From contig JBHPGW010000066.1 in NCBI GenBank assembly GCA_042569785.1, positions 1 through 13,652 of the forward strand: a stretch of 13,652 nucleotides of DNA, in the 5' to 3' direction. This DNA is from JBHPGW01 sp042569785. Lineage in GTDB: Bacteria > Planctomycetota > Phycisphaerae > Sedimentisphaerales > Anaerobacaceae. Shown in pieces: positions 1-6,949 of this stretch (position 1 is the stretch's first letter; each line of letters starts with the position of its first letter). A program made the position numbers and the translations under genes. Below the pieces are notes generated by a model. That model did not search any database. It saw nothing but the letters and a program-made list of their open reading frames with translations, and had not been told where the DNA came from.

Positions 1-1
1 G

Positions 2-859
2 GGTAGTAAAACCAAGTACAGTACGAGTCAGCTCTTGAATTATTCGCGGGACTCGTATTTTGAGCGTACGTCTCGGCCGGTGTACGCCATTTTTTTTCTG
101 CTGCCGTTTATTATATTCTACGAGCTTGGTACTATCTTTATCAATACCGATATGCTGAGCCTTTCTCAGGTTCGTGTGGTTTCGTTCGTATGGCTTCAGC
201 AGTTTCTTAGTTCCATTGGTTTTTCTGTCAGGTTCTCCTGGATGGCGCCGCCTTTAGCGGTGATAATTATTCTGCTCGGTTTGCAGTTAGCATCGAGAAA
301 GCGGTGGTACTTCAGCCTGCGTGATGTTTTTCCGATGGCTTTTGAGTGCGTTTTGTACGCGATCCCATTGATCGTATTCGGTCTGCTATTGAACAGTTCA
401 TCGGCGTCTCAGCAAGAGCGGGCCTTGTTTTCCGGCGATGGGCTAAGTATCTGTGCCCAGGTCAGTGAGGCTGTTGCGGCTCCGGGGCGATCGGTGCTGG
501 CCGAGATCGTTACCGGAATTGGCGCGGGTATTTACGAAGAGCTTGTTTTTCGTCTGGTACTGATCTGTATCCTGATGATCATTTTCCAGAACGTTCTTAG
601 GTTTGAGCATCGTCGCTCGATCATATTTTCAGTTATAGTATCAGCTGTTTTATTTAGTGCTCATCATCATATAGTTTTTCTCAATGGCCAGCTAAGCCAG
701 AGCGAGCCTTTTGTCCTGGCCAAGTTTGTATTTAGAACGATCGCGGGGGTATATTTTGCGGTTCTTTTTGCTGTTCGCGGTTTCGGTATCACGGCAGGAA
801 CTCATGCGTTTTATGACATTATCGCGGTAATTGTCAACGCGGTGTTTTTTCATGGCTAA
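2..859 (+). CDS. CPBP-family intramembrane metalloprotease (ABI/Rce1-like), 5' end probably outside the window
   Basis: This is a multi-pass membrane protein with the CPBP/Rce1 protease signature. Counting from the TTG at 35, motif 1 is the Glu pair and Arg of YEELVFR (E168, E169, R173), motif 2 is FSAHH (F207 to H211) and motif 3 is HAFYD (H257 to D261). The Glu and His residues are the expected metal and catalytic ligands. Hydrophobic segments lie near 16-36, 70-86, 104-121, 174-188, 195-210 and 232-270. The frame is open back to base 2, and the TTG at 35 has no clear Shine-Dalgarno sequence, so the true start is probably upstream of the window. Family members cleave prenylated proteins in eukaryotes, and in bacteria many have roles in peptide modification or bacteriocin self-immunity. 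Nothing nearby suggests a substrate, so the family call is firm and the role is open. Confidence 0.85.
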   Translation, partial: GSKTKYSTSQLLNYSRDSYFERTSRPVYAIFFLLPFIIFYELGTIFINTDMLSLSQVRVVSFVWLQQFLSSIGFSVRFSWMAPPLAVIIILLGLQLASRKRWYFSLRDVFPMAFECVLYAIPLIVFGLLLNSSSASQQERALFSGDGLSICAQVSEAVAAPGRSVLAEIVTGIGAGIYEELVFRLVLICILMIIFQNVLRFEHRRSIIFSVIVSAVLFSAHHHIVFLNGQLSQSEPFVLAKFVFRTIAGVYFAVLFAVRGFGITAGTHAFYDIIAVIVNAVFFHG

Positions 860-900
860 AAAAAATTGCCCCTGAAAAAGTTTTTTTAATTTTTTTTTTT
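858..900 (+). terminator. Possible weak A/T-stem terminator after the CPBP gene
   Basis: A run of eight A (858-865, overlapping the stop codon) can pair with seven T (881-887), and eleven T follow (890-900). The stem has no G-C pairs and the loop is 15 nt, so it is a poor intrinsic terminator by the usual model. It is listed because the T tract sits exactly where one is expected, before the separately promoted next gene. Confidence 0.3.
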
Positions 901-995
901 CGTCACTGACAATCATTACTCTTTTAGTCTCGGTAGCTTGCAAGATAAAGGTCCTATAAGGGCAATAATCGGCTCTTTCAATACTGTTATTGTGC

Positions 996-1025
996 TTGAA
1001 TCGGTTCAATTGATTTTGGTATAAT
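996..1025 (+). promoter_or_regulatory. Sigma70-type promoter with extended -10 for the DUF2617 gene
   Basis: The -35 box is TTGAAT (996-1001), followed by an 18-bp spacer and a perfect TATAAT (1020-1025). TG at 1017-1018 gives an extended -10. Transcription would begin near 1032, leaving a leader of about 40 nt before the ATG at 1072. Confidence 0.7.
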
Positions 1026-1071
1026 GAGGGTGTAACCAGTGCCTTGGACTTTTATAGGGGACTTGTGAATT

Positions 1072-1617
1072 ATGGATTCATCGAAGATTAACGTTGCTGT
1101 TGGGGAGTTGTCATTTAGTTTGTTTCAAAGGCCTTTGCATCCGGAACTTTTCGAGATTTACGCGAAGCGCAAATTTAAAACCCAAAACTACGATGCGACG
1201 ATCTGGGTAACAGGGTGCACGCATATTGTCAGTGTATTTGCCAAAGATATTTGCCTTAGCGAAGTTATCAGTGCTCCCGGTCAGATACTTCCTCAGCGCG
1301 GCTTGATCGAGCGTTTTAAATTTCGCGGCCCCAAGTCTCATAAGTGCACGCTGAGCAGGGGGCTTAGCTATATGACCGATTTTCAGGTCGAGAAAATGAC
1401 TCGCGGTTTATATCGGCAGAGCCATCTCGATCTCGAACGCTTCGCACGCAATCGCGGCGTCTTTGTGAAATTCCCCGAGTCGGAAATCGAGGGATTGCAG
1501 CCTTTCTGTTACATTGATTTTGAAGCAAGGCAGAGCGAACTTCACATTCACAGCTTTGCGGCATATCCGGATCAGGTGACAGTAATTAAAACACAGTCAC
1601 TGTTTGATTTCAATTAG
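1072..1617 (+). CDS. DUF2617 family protein, function unknown
   Basis: This is a 181-residue protein without signal peptide or membrane helix, so probably cytoplasmic. It shows features I associate with DUF2617: an N-terminal RPLHPELFEIY segment (residues 20-30), a middle section with TEV/SEV- and LPQRGL-like elements, and a C-terminal end reading KTQSLFDF. The length fits the family. The ATG at 1072 is preceded by AGGGGA at 1056-1061 and by a strong promoter, so it looks like a single-gene transcript. No catalytic motif is recognisable and the family has no established function. Its stop codon lies 4 bp from the stop of the convergent membrane protein gene. The family assignment is from memory of the conserved ends; the role is unknown. 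Confidence 0.75.
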   Translation: MDSSKINVAVGELSFSLFQRPLHPELFEIYAKRKFKTQNYDATIWVTGCTHIVSVFAKDICLSEVISAPGQILPQRGLIERFKFRGPKSHKCTLSRGLSYMTDFQVEKMTRGLYRQSHLDLERFARNRGVFVKFPESEIEGLQPFCYIDFEARQSELHIHSFAAYPDQVTVIKTQSLFDFN

Positions 1618-1621
1618 TCGA

Positions 1622-2590
1622 TTACTGCTGTGCCATCTGTTTGAGGACTACCATTTTTTCGCGTATCTCTCCTGCCATTTTGCTGTTCGGGAAATCACGC
1701 ATTATCTGCTGTCCGGCTTCAATCGCCTTTGACCATCGCCTTCCGGAAACCGCGATCGAGAATTGAACCCCGAGATTGTGCAGCTTATTCCTGAAGATGT
1801 CTCTGGCAGCTTCCTGAAGAGCCAGCCCCTCGTTTGGAGTAAGGTACTGATCGAGCTCTCTTAATATTTCCAGACTGCGATCGGTAGCCCGGCGTTTGAC
1901 CGCGTCGTCCCAGGCGTTGAGCAGAACTTTTTTGCGGTCCTGTTTTTTGTCGAGCAGTCTTTGACGCATGGCTTTGGCTTGTTCGTTGGCCGGATGAGCG
2001 TTGACCAATCGTTCGATCAGGCTGCTTGCCTTGGTCCATTGGTATGTCTCGAAGAGTTTTTCGATGTGCTCGATTACCTGGTTTATTCTTTCGGTGTCTG
2101 TCGCGTCACGGTATTTGTCGGCCTGGAAACGTAACTGCTCGACCAGCTTGCTGTATATTCCATAGCTGGATATTTCATCGATTATATTGTAAGCGGAATC
2201 GAAATCCTGCTGCTGGAGTTTGTCGAAAACGGCTTCACGCAGGGTTTGTCTGTCGCTGTCTCGGAACGCGATGGTTTTTGCTGTTTCGCTCAGTCGGATA
2301 TTCTGAGATATCTGTGTGAGTTCGAGTCGGCTCTTTTCCTGTGCTTCGGCGAGTTTTTCAAGCTTTGTGCCGTTGCGTTCAAGCGTATCGAGGAGATTGA
2401 CTGTTTTGGCAATTATTGTTGTGACGGCGAACAGCAGCATTAAGCCAAGGATAAGCCAGACGATCTGCGGTATTTGGCCGCTTGTTGCAAAAATATCGGT
2501 AAAAAACGTCGCGAGCATTATGCCTATTAAAACGATGTAAAAGACGGTGAGATACCATTTGAGTTTGCCTGCAAATCCGCTTGAACTCAT
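1622..2590 (-). CDS. Two-helix membrane protein with coiled coil and TPR-like helical repeats
   Basis: This is a 322-residue protein with two membrane helices near the N-terminus (about 13-30 and 41-61), a charged coiled coil (about 62-100) and an all-helical part with TPR-like repeats (about 115-315). Repeat-like segments include QDFDSAYNIIDEI, YQWTKASSLIERLVNAHP and RRWSKAIEAGQQIMRDFPNS. A short loop between the helices would leave both ends and the helical part in the cytoplasm. The start is taken as the ATG at 2590, because GGGGAA lies just upstream. A GTG at 2623 would add 11 residues, but those codons contain the ribosome-binding site. I recall similar uncharacterised proteins, with the KLHNLGVQFS motif near 269-278, in many Planctomycetota. 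A scaffold or assembly role is plausible for TPR proteins, but no partner can be named. Confidence 0.8.
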   Translation of the reverse strand: MSSSGFAGKLKWYLTVFYIVLIGIMLATFFTDIFATSGQIPQIVWLILGLMLLFAVTTIIAKTVNLLDTLERNGTKLEKLAEAQEKSRLELTQISQNIRLSETAKTIAFRDSDRQTLREAVFDKLQQQDFDSAYNIIDEISSYGIYSKLVEQLRFQADKYRDATDTERINQVIEHIEKLFETYQWTKASSLIERLVNAHPANEQAKAMRQRLLDKKQDRKKVLLNAWDDAVKRRATDRSLEILRELDQYLTPNEGLALQEAARDIFRNKLHNLGVQFSIAVSGRRWSKAIEAGQQIMRDFPNSKMAGEIREKMVVLKQMAQQ

Positions 2591-2625
2591 AATTTCCCCT
2601 TTTTCAATTAAGACAGTGCTCACTA

Positions 2626-2650
2626 TAAGGTTTAATATATTATAACCTTA
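2626..2650. promoter_or_regulatory. 25-bp near-palindrome over the -10 box of the TPR membrane protein gene
   Basis: Arms TAAGGTT (2626-2632) and AACCTTA (2644-2650) are perfect inverted repeats around an 11-bp core that is itself almost palindromic (TAATATATTA plus one T). The element covers the minus-strand -10 hexamer at 2639-2644, so a bound protein would block that promoter. The symmetry and position suggest a repressor operator; the regulator is not identifiable here. Confidence 0.5.
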
Positions 2651-2668
2651 TTGATATGGTGGTGTCAA
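2639..2668 (-). promoter_or_regulatory. Near-consensus sigma70 promoter for the TPR membrane protein gene
   Basis: Read on the minus strand there is a perfect TTGACA (2668-2663), an 18-bp spacer and a perfect TATAAT (2644-2639). Transcription would start near 2632, about 40 nt before the chosen ATG at 2590. Such a strong promoter under a palindrome fits a repressed gene. Confidence 0.75.
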
Positions 2669-2703
2669 CGTGTGTGTGATTTTTTTGCTAAAAAACACAC
2701 ACA
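2669..2703. repeat. GT/AC hairpin between the divergent promoters
   Basis: A TG-repeat arm followed by seven T (2671-2686) faces six A followed by a CA-repeat arm (2690-2703) across a GCT loop, with one unpaired base. The result is a long imperfect stem. It lies upstream of both divergent promoters, so it is not an obvious terminator for either gene. It could be a boundary element or simply dinucleotide-repeat expansion. Confidence 0.4.
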
Positions 2704-2707
2704 GAGC

Positions 2708-2731
2708 AGTAGAAAGTAGATAGTAGAAAGT
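2708..2731. repeat. Short degenerate direct repeat (AGTAGAAAGT)
   Basis: AGTAGAAAGT occurs at 2708-2717 and again at 2722-2731, joined by AGAT. This low-complexity spacer resembles the ones at 3194-3226 and 13520-13541 in style, though not in sequence. Confidence 0.5.
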
Positions 2732-2746
2732 TGCTGTAAAAAAATA

Positions 2747-2777
2747 TTTGTCAAAAAAAGTTTTTTTACTTGACAAA
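2747..2777. promoter_or_regulatory. Inverted repeat TTTGTCAA-N15-TTGACAAA around the padR -35 box
   Basis: Perfect 8-bp arms lie at 2747-2754 and 2770-2777. The right arm contains the -35 hexamer of the padR promoter. The 15-bp centre is A7-G-T7-like and can extend the symmetry. It is either a second operator or a chance result of a -35 box meeting its mirror in AT-rich DNA. Confidence 0.45.
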
Positions 2778-2799
2778 CGCATAGTTGGTATAGCATAAT
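2770..2799 (+). promoter_or_regulatory. Promoter of padR and the membrane protein genes
   Basis: A perfect TTGACA (2770-2775) is followed by an 18-bp spacer and CATAAT (2794-2799), five of six matches to the -10 consensus. Transcription would start near 2806, inside the PadR operator at 2800-2815, with a leader of about 40 nt. Confidence 0.7.
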
Positions 2800-2815
2800 A
2801 TGTAAAACAAAACAT
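2800..2815. promoter_or_regulatory. Predicted PadR operator, ATGT-N8-ACAT
   Basis: ATGT at 2800-2803 and ACAT at 2812-2815 are separated by exactly eight bases, which is the published operator pattern of PadR-type repressors of phenolic acid response genes. It lies directly after the -10 box and over the predicted start site of the padR transcript, a standard autorepression arrangement. Family members vary in operator sequence, so binding by this PadR is inferred. Confidence 0.6.
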
Positions 2816-2846
2816 CGATAACAAGTAATTAGTAAAGGAGCGTTTT

Positions 2847-3188
2847 ATGAAATTTGAAAGTCAATTATTAAAGGGTATCGCGCCGGCTGTTGTTTTGGAG
2901 ATACTTTCGGCTGGGCAGATGTACGGGTACGAGCTTAGCCATGCGATCGAACAGCGAAGCGGGGAGGTTCTGACGCTGGGTAAGGGGACGCTGTATCCGC
3001 TGCTGTATAATCTCGAAGCTAAGAAGCTGGTCAAAGGGACCTGGCAGCAGGCGGATAACGGCAGGAAGAGGCGATACTACTCGATCACCAGTAAGGGCAA
3101 GGGCGAGCTGGCAAAACAAAAAGAGCAACTGAAAGAACTTCATACCGGGCTGAACATGGTATTCGGCGGAGCACTGTCACCAGCCTGA
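2847..3188 (+). CDS. PadR family transcriptional regulator (short, PadR-s1 type)
   Basis: This is a 113-residue winged-helix DNA-binding protein. It shows MYGYEL (25-30) in the first helices, GTLYPLLYNLE (47-57) in the recognition helix region and RRYYSITSKG (75-84) in the wing, all hallmarks of PadR, followed by a short C-terminal dimerisation helix (about 84-105). Its length is typical of the short PadR group with no separate ligand domain. The ATG at 2847 follows AAAGGAG at 2834-2840 with ideal spacing. It is the first gene of a likely operon with the two HAAS-domain membrane proteins, a pairing commonly seen for PadR regulators. The promoter carries an ATGT-N8-ACAT operator, so autorepression is likely. 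The signal that lifts repression is not visible. Confidence 0.92.
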   Translation: MKFESQLLKGIAPAVVLEILSAGQMYGYELSHAIEQRSGEVLTLGKGTLYPLLYNLEAKKLVKGTWQQADNGRKRRYYSITSKGKGELAKQKEQLKELHTGLNMVFGGALSPA

Positions 3189-3193
3189 AAAAC

Positions 3194-3226
3194 AGTTTTG
3201 AGTTTTTAGTTCTTAGTTTTGAGTTT
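3194..3226. repeat. Low-complexity TTTTGAG repeat between padR and its membrane partner
   Basis: AGTTTTGAGTTT occurs at 3194-3205 and again at 3215-3226 with a 21-nt period, joined by a TTAGTTCTT-like linker. It fills most of the 54-nt gap between the padR stop and the next start. No terminator is apparent, so the operon may read through. Confidence 0.5.
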
Positions 3227-3242
3227 AGCGATGGAGATCGTT

Positions 3243-5096
3243 ATGAAGATTAGATATATTATTGCAGGAACTATTGTTGGTGCGGTTGTTGGGGCGTTGA
3301 TGCTGTATCTTGCTGCGCTCAAATCTGCTTTAGATGTACTGTTACCAGCCTTGATCTTGTCAATAGTTATTGGTGGTGGTTTAGGTGTTGGATTAGTTTT
3401 CTTTTTAAAGAGACGTTATGACATAGACAAGTCTTCTTTGGAACGGCTGCCGGGCGATGTCGCTGATTTTGTAATGCTGATCATTGGGAATATGCGGTAT
3501 CGTAAGAAGGTTCGATCGGATGTAATGGCTGAGTTGATCGATCATTTTGAAGATGAGCTGCATGGCTGTAATAGTGATGAAGAAAGACTTGAAAAGGCCA
3601 AGCAGTTGATCGCTGATTTTGGTGATGTGAAGATGCTGGGTAAGTTACTGCGCAGGGCAAAGAAACGTTGCCGACCTTTATGGCGGACTGTTATCGCTCG
3701 GACTTTTTATACTGTATTTATAATATTCATATCTTTTTTCATTTACCTGGTATGGTTCTTTACGGGTAAGCCGGTCGTTACTACTAATTATGTAGCAGAG
3801 TTTAATCGTATTGCTCGCCCGGTTGCTGATGAGAGCTTGAATGCTGCGCCAGCTTATCAAAAAGCTGCCCAAATTTATGAACAGTTATCCGAAGAGAGAA
3901 GGAAACTGCCTGGCATAAAATATGACGAAGCTACTGAACAGGAAAAGCAGGCTATAAAAAACTATCTTGAAGAACAGAAAGAGACTCTTGCTTTTGTCGT
4001 TGAAGGGTCAAAGAAGCCTTACTACTGGCGCGAATATAATACCGGTGATGATGCAACTGACGAAGCGATCGCGGTTCTCTTGCCGTATCTTTCAGGCTAT
4101 CGCGGTATAGCAAAGTCTTTGCGGTGGCGTGCTCTGTTAAATGCTGAGCAGGGGCAATACGAGCGAGCCTTTGAAGATATGTTGGTTTGTTATCGATTCG
4201 GCAGGCATCTCAAGGGCGATAAGACTCTTGTTGAGCAGCTTGTGGGGATCGCTATAGAAGCCTTATCGGCACGGACAATTCGGGAAATTCTTTACAAGTA
4301 CGAGGTCGATGCCGCTGCATTGGAGAAACTGCAAGATGGTTTCGAGCGGGCGATAGCTGGTGAGGATTTTGTAATAAGTGTGGAAGCGGAAAAAATAATG
4401 TTATATGACGAGATTCAGCGATGTTTTACTGATGACAGATTTGGGGGTGGACATCTATATGTTAAAAGACTTCAGACCCTCGCAGCTTTAACATCTGGCG
4501 ATGGACCATCGAGTTTACTTGAACTTGTTATTGGACAAGAAACCTGGACCGTGCCAATGCAAGTGTTATTTACTCATCCCAATAAACAGCAAACCAGGGA
4601 AATGGGGGATCGCTTCTATGATTATTTAAGTAAGATGTCCCACAAGAGCCCCGGACAAATGCGTGCCGAAGGAATAGACTTAAACAAAGAAGCTACGCGA
4701 TATACCAAAGGCAATATCTTTTTGGGAATGCTTACACCTGCTATTGGTAGAATAATCGAATTAAGTCATCGTGTTAGAATCGATTTAGAAGCGAGTGTGA
4801 CAATAATAGCATTGTTTAGATATAAGCAGCAGCATGGGGATTATCCTGATAGTTTGGGGCGGTTGGTTGAAACCAGCTTTTTGAAGTCAGTGCCTGTGGA
4901 TGTTTTTAGTGACAGGCCCATAGTATACAGAAAAACTGATGGCGATTTCATATTGTATAGTGTAGGCGAAAACTTTGTGGACTATGGCGGCCAGGTTTAT
5001 ATAAACCAAAAAGGTCGGGCTAATCCGTGGGGGGCAGATGCTGGGGGTGATGCGGTTTTTTGGCCTGTGCCGAGGGATGAAATGCGTAAGGAATAA
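3243..5096 (+). CDS. PadR-linked membrane protein 1: HAAS/DUF1700-like domain with large extracytoplasmic part
   Basis: This is a 617-residue protein with two N-terminal membrane helices (about 4-26 and 29-56), a helical HAAS/DUF1700-like domain (about 84-148, with AELIDHFEDEL and LIADFGDVKMLGKLLRRAKKR), a third helix (about 153-173) and about 440 residues that should face outward. Positive residues after helix 2 and before helix 3 support a cytoplasmic HAAS domain. The outer part has conserved RPVADESLNAAPAYQKA (192-208) and VEQLVGIAIEAL (330-341), then a C-terminal module (about 512-610) with HGDYPDSL, VPVDVF, DFILYSVG and YGGQ, which I associate with pseudopilin-like tails in Planctomycetota proteins. 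The start is the ATG at 3243, with GGAG at 3233-3236; the upstream TTG and ATG would include that site. HAAS proteins are typical PadR partners. A role in sensing or relaying an envelope signal is inferred. Confidence 0.82.
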   Translation: MKIRYIIAGTIVGAVVGALMLYLAALKSALDVLLPALILSIVIGGGLGVGLVFFLKRRYDIDKSSLERLPGDVADFVMLIIGNMRYRKKVRSDVMAELIDHFEDELHGCNSDEERLEKAKQLIADFGDVKMLGKLLRRAKKRCRPLWRTVIARTFYTVFIIFISFFIYLVWFFTGKPVVTTNYVAEFNRIARPVADESLNAAPAYQKAAQIYEQLSEERRKLPGIKYDEATEQEKQAIKNYLEEQKETLAFVVEGSKKPYYWREYNTGDDATDEAIAVLLPYLSGYRGIAKSLRWRALLNAEQGQYERAFEDMLVCYRFGRHLKGDKTLVEQLVGIAIEALSARTIREILYKYEVDAAALEKLQDGFERAIAGEDFVISVEAEKIMLYDEIQRCFTDDRFGGGHLYVKRLQTLAALTSGDGPSSLLELVIGQETWTVPMQVLFTHPNKQQTREMGDRFYDYLSKMSHKSPGQMRAEGIDLNKEATRYTKGNIFLGMLTPAIGRIIELSHRVRIDLEASVTIIALFRYKQQHGDYPDSLGRLVETSFLKSVPVDVFSDRPIVYRKTDGDFILYSVGENFVDYGGQVYINQKGRANPWGADAGGDAVFWPVPRDEMRKE

Positions 5097-5116
5097 GCTT
5101 AGGGAGAGCGTTACAA

Positions 5117-6949
5117 ATGAAACTAAAAAAGGTCATTATCGGAATTGTTGTTGGGGCGGTTGTTGGTATTGTGCTGGAATATGTCAATGCCTTATTAACT
5201 TTCTTGATACCTCCGTTTTTCTTACTGCCGTTCTCGATGGTAATCGGAGCCTGTATCGGTGTGGCGATGAGAGTTATTAGTCGTTGCCGTACGATCAGGA
5301 TGAAGCAGAATGTGGAAAATATGCCTGGGGTTGCTGGTGAGTTTATTGAGCTGGTTATAAGTAAGATGGGGTATCGTAAGAAGGTTCGATCGGATGTAAT
5401 GGCGGAGTTGATCGATCATTTCGAGGATGAATTGCGCAATTGTAAAACTGATGAAGAAAAGCTGCAAAAGGCTCAGCAGTTAATCGCTGGGTTTGGTGAT
5501 GTGAAGATGTTAGGCAGGTTATTGCGCAGGGCGAAGAAGCGTTGCAGGCCCCTTTGGCGGACGGTTGTTGTGAGGGGTTTTCAGGGGATTGGGTTATTGG
5601 TTTTATATTTGTTTCTGTATTGTGTTTATATTTCATTTGCCCGGCCTAATGTTTCTGTTAATTATATTGAAGAGATGACACGTCTTACCCGGCCGGTAGC
5701 TGATGAGAGCCTGAACGCGGCACCGATCTATCAAAAAGCGATCGATGCTTATAAGGAACCGTCGGAAATAGATTATGAACCACTGTTAGGCCACCTAAGG
5801 AGAAAAGTCTGGGTTGCTGATCTGAATAAGCAGCAGCTCACGGCATTGCGGCAAGGGGTTGGTGATAATACCGAGGCGATAGAGCTTTTCAAACAGGCGG
5901 CTGAAAAGCCATACTGCTGGTGGCAGCGTGAGGCGGAGGATAAAATTGTTATGGCAGTGCTTTTGCCCGAGCTTAAGCCTATGAGAGACTTAGCAAAAAT
6001 GACAGTCTGGCGGGCGAAATTAAAGGCATATGATGGCGATATTGAAGGTGCTTTCGATGATCTATTGAGTTGCTATCGAACAGGGACGCACTTTAAAGGT
6101 CCTCGCATGCTTATTGAACAATTAGTCGGTATGGCTATTGAAGGGCTGGCTGTAAGAAATATTGTTGTTATTTTAAACAAATCTGAAGTGAATAGTCAGC
6201 TTATGAAAAGTTTGCAGGAGCGATTTGAAAAACTGTTCACCGATAACACTTATGTAGTTAGTTACGAATGTGAGAAATTTTTTGTCATGGATTTTATTCA
6301 GCGAAGTTATACCGATAACGGCAGGGGTTCGGGGCGTATGACCCCGGCATTGTCATTGGTAGATGATGGTTTCACAGAATCAACTTTGGGATATGGAGCA
6401 GCTTTGGGAATGTCACTTGTTAGCGCAAACAGAGCAGATATGACAGGAGAATTTGAGAAATTTTACCAATTGGCCCAGGATTCGGCGTATAAGACGCCAT
6501 GGCAGTTAAAGCAGGAAAATGTTGATCTGGAGATGGGGATTTTCCATTGGTCGTCTTTCAAAAAAGTACGATACTGGCCCGTTTCTGTTTTGATGCCGGC
6601 TCTTTCTCGTATAAATGAATTGAGTTATCAAAATAAAACAGTCGTTCATACGATGATCACGATCCTGGGGATGATGCGGTATAAAAATGATATGGGCAGT
6701 TTTCCTGATGATCTGGCTCAGTTGGTTGCTGCCGGCTATATCAAAGATGTTCCGCAGGACCCATTCGCCGACAAAGAGCTTGTTTATAAGAAGGGAGATA
6801 ACGAATTTGTATTATACAGCGTGGGCAGAAATTTCACGGATGATGGCGGCCAGATTACAAGAAGTATCAGTGGTCGAGTTAATCGGTGGGGTACACGCGA
6901 AGAAGGTGATGCGGTTTTGTGGCCGGTGATGGCTGATAGGGATAAATGA
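5117..6949 (+). CDS. PadR-linked membrane protein 2: paralogue of the preceding gene
   Basis: This is a 610-residue protein with the same architecture as its upstream neighbour: helices at about 5-27 and 30-54, a HAAS-like domain at 84-148, a third helix at about 155-174 and a large outer part. Residues 86-150 align without gaps to the same positions of protein 1, with 56 of 65 identical. The remainder is clearly more diverged, but keeps RPVADESLNAAP (192-203), IEQLVGMAIEGL and a C-terminal module with MGSFPDDL, VPQDPF, EFVLYSVG and DDGGQ. AGGGAGAG at 5101-5108 precedes the ATG, and only 20 nt separate the two genes, so they are co-transcribed. The closing DPF and DDGG motifs are closer to the general Planctomycetota/pseudopilin-like pattern than in protein 1, where they read DVF and DYGG. 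The likely origin is tandem duplication; the function is unknown. Confidence 0.82.
   Translation: MKLKKVIIGIVVGAVVGIVLEYVNALLTFLIPPFFLLPFSMVIGACIGVAMRVISRCRTIRMKQNVENMPGVAGEFIELVISKMGYRKKVRSDVMAELIDHFEDELRNCKTDEEKLQKAQQLIAGFGDVKMLGRLLRRAKKRCRPLWRTVVVRGFQGIGLLVLYLFLYCVYISFARPNVSVNYIEEMTRLTRPVADESLNAAPIYQKAIDAYKEPSEIDYEPLLGHLRRKVWVADLNKQQLTALRQGVGDNTEAIELFKQAAEKPYCWWQREAEDKIVMAVLLPELKPMRDLAKMTVWRAKLKAYDGDIEGAFDDLLSCYRTGTHFKGPRMLIEQLVGMAIEGLAVRNIVVILNKSEVNSQLMKSLQERFEKLFTDNTYVVSYECEKFFVMDFIQRSYTDNGRGSGRMTPALSLVDDGFTESTLGYGAALGMSLVSANRADMTGEFEKFYQLAQDSAYKTPWQLKQENVDLEMGIFHWSSFKKVRYWPVSVLMPALSRINELSYQNKTVVHTMITILGMMRYKNDMGSFPDDLAQLVAAGYIKDVPQDPFADKELVYKKGDNEFVLYSVGRNFTDDGGQITRSISGRVNRWGTREEGDAVLWPVMADRDK

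Noticed and set aside
3219..3242. Upstream TTG (3219) and ATG (3231) starts for membrane protein 1
   Set aside because: The GGAG ribosome-binding site for the ATG at 3243 lies within that stretch, and the paralogue begins at the matching MK-plus-hydrophobic position.
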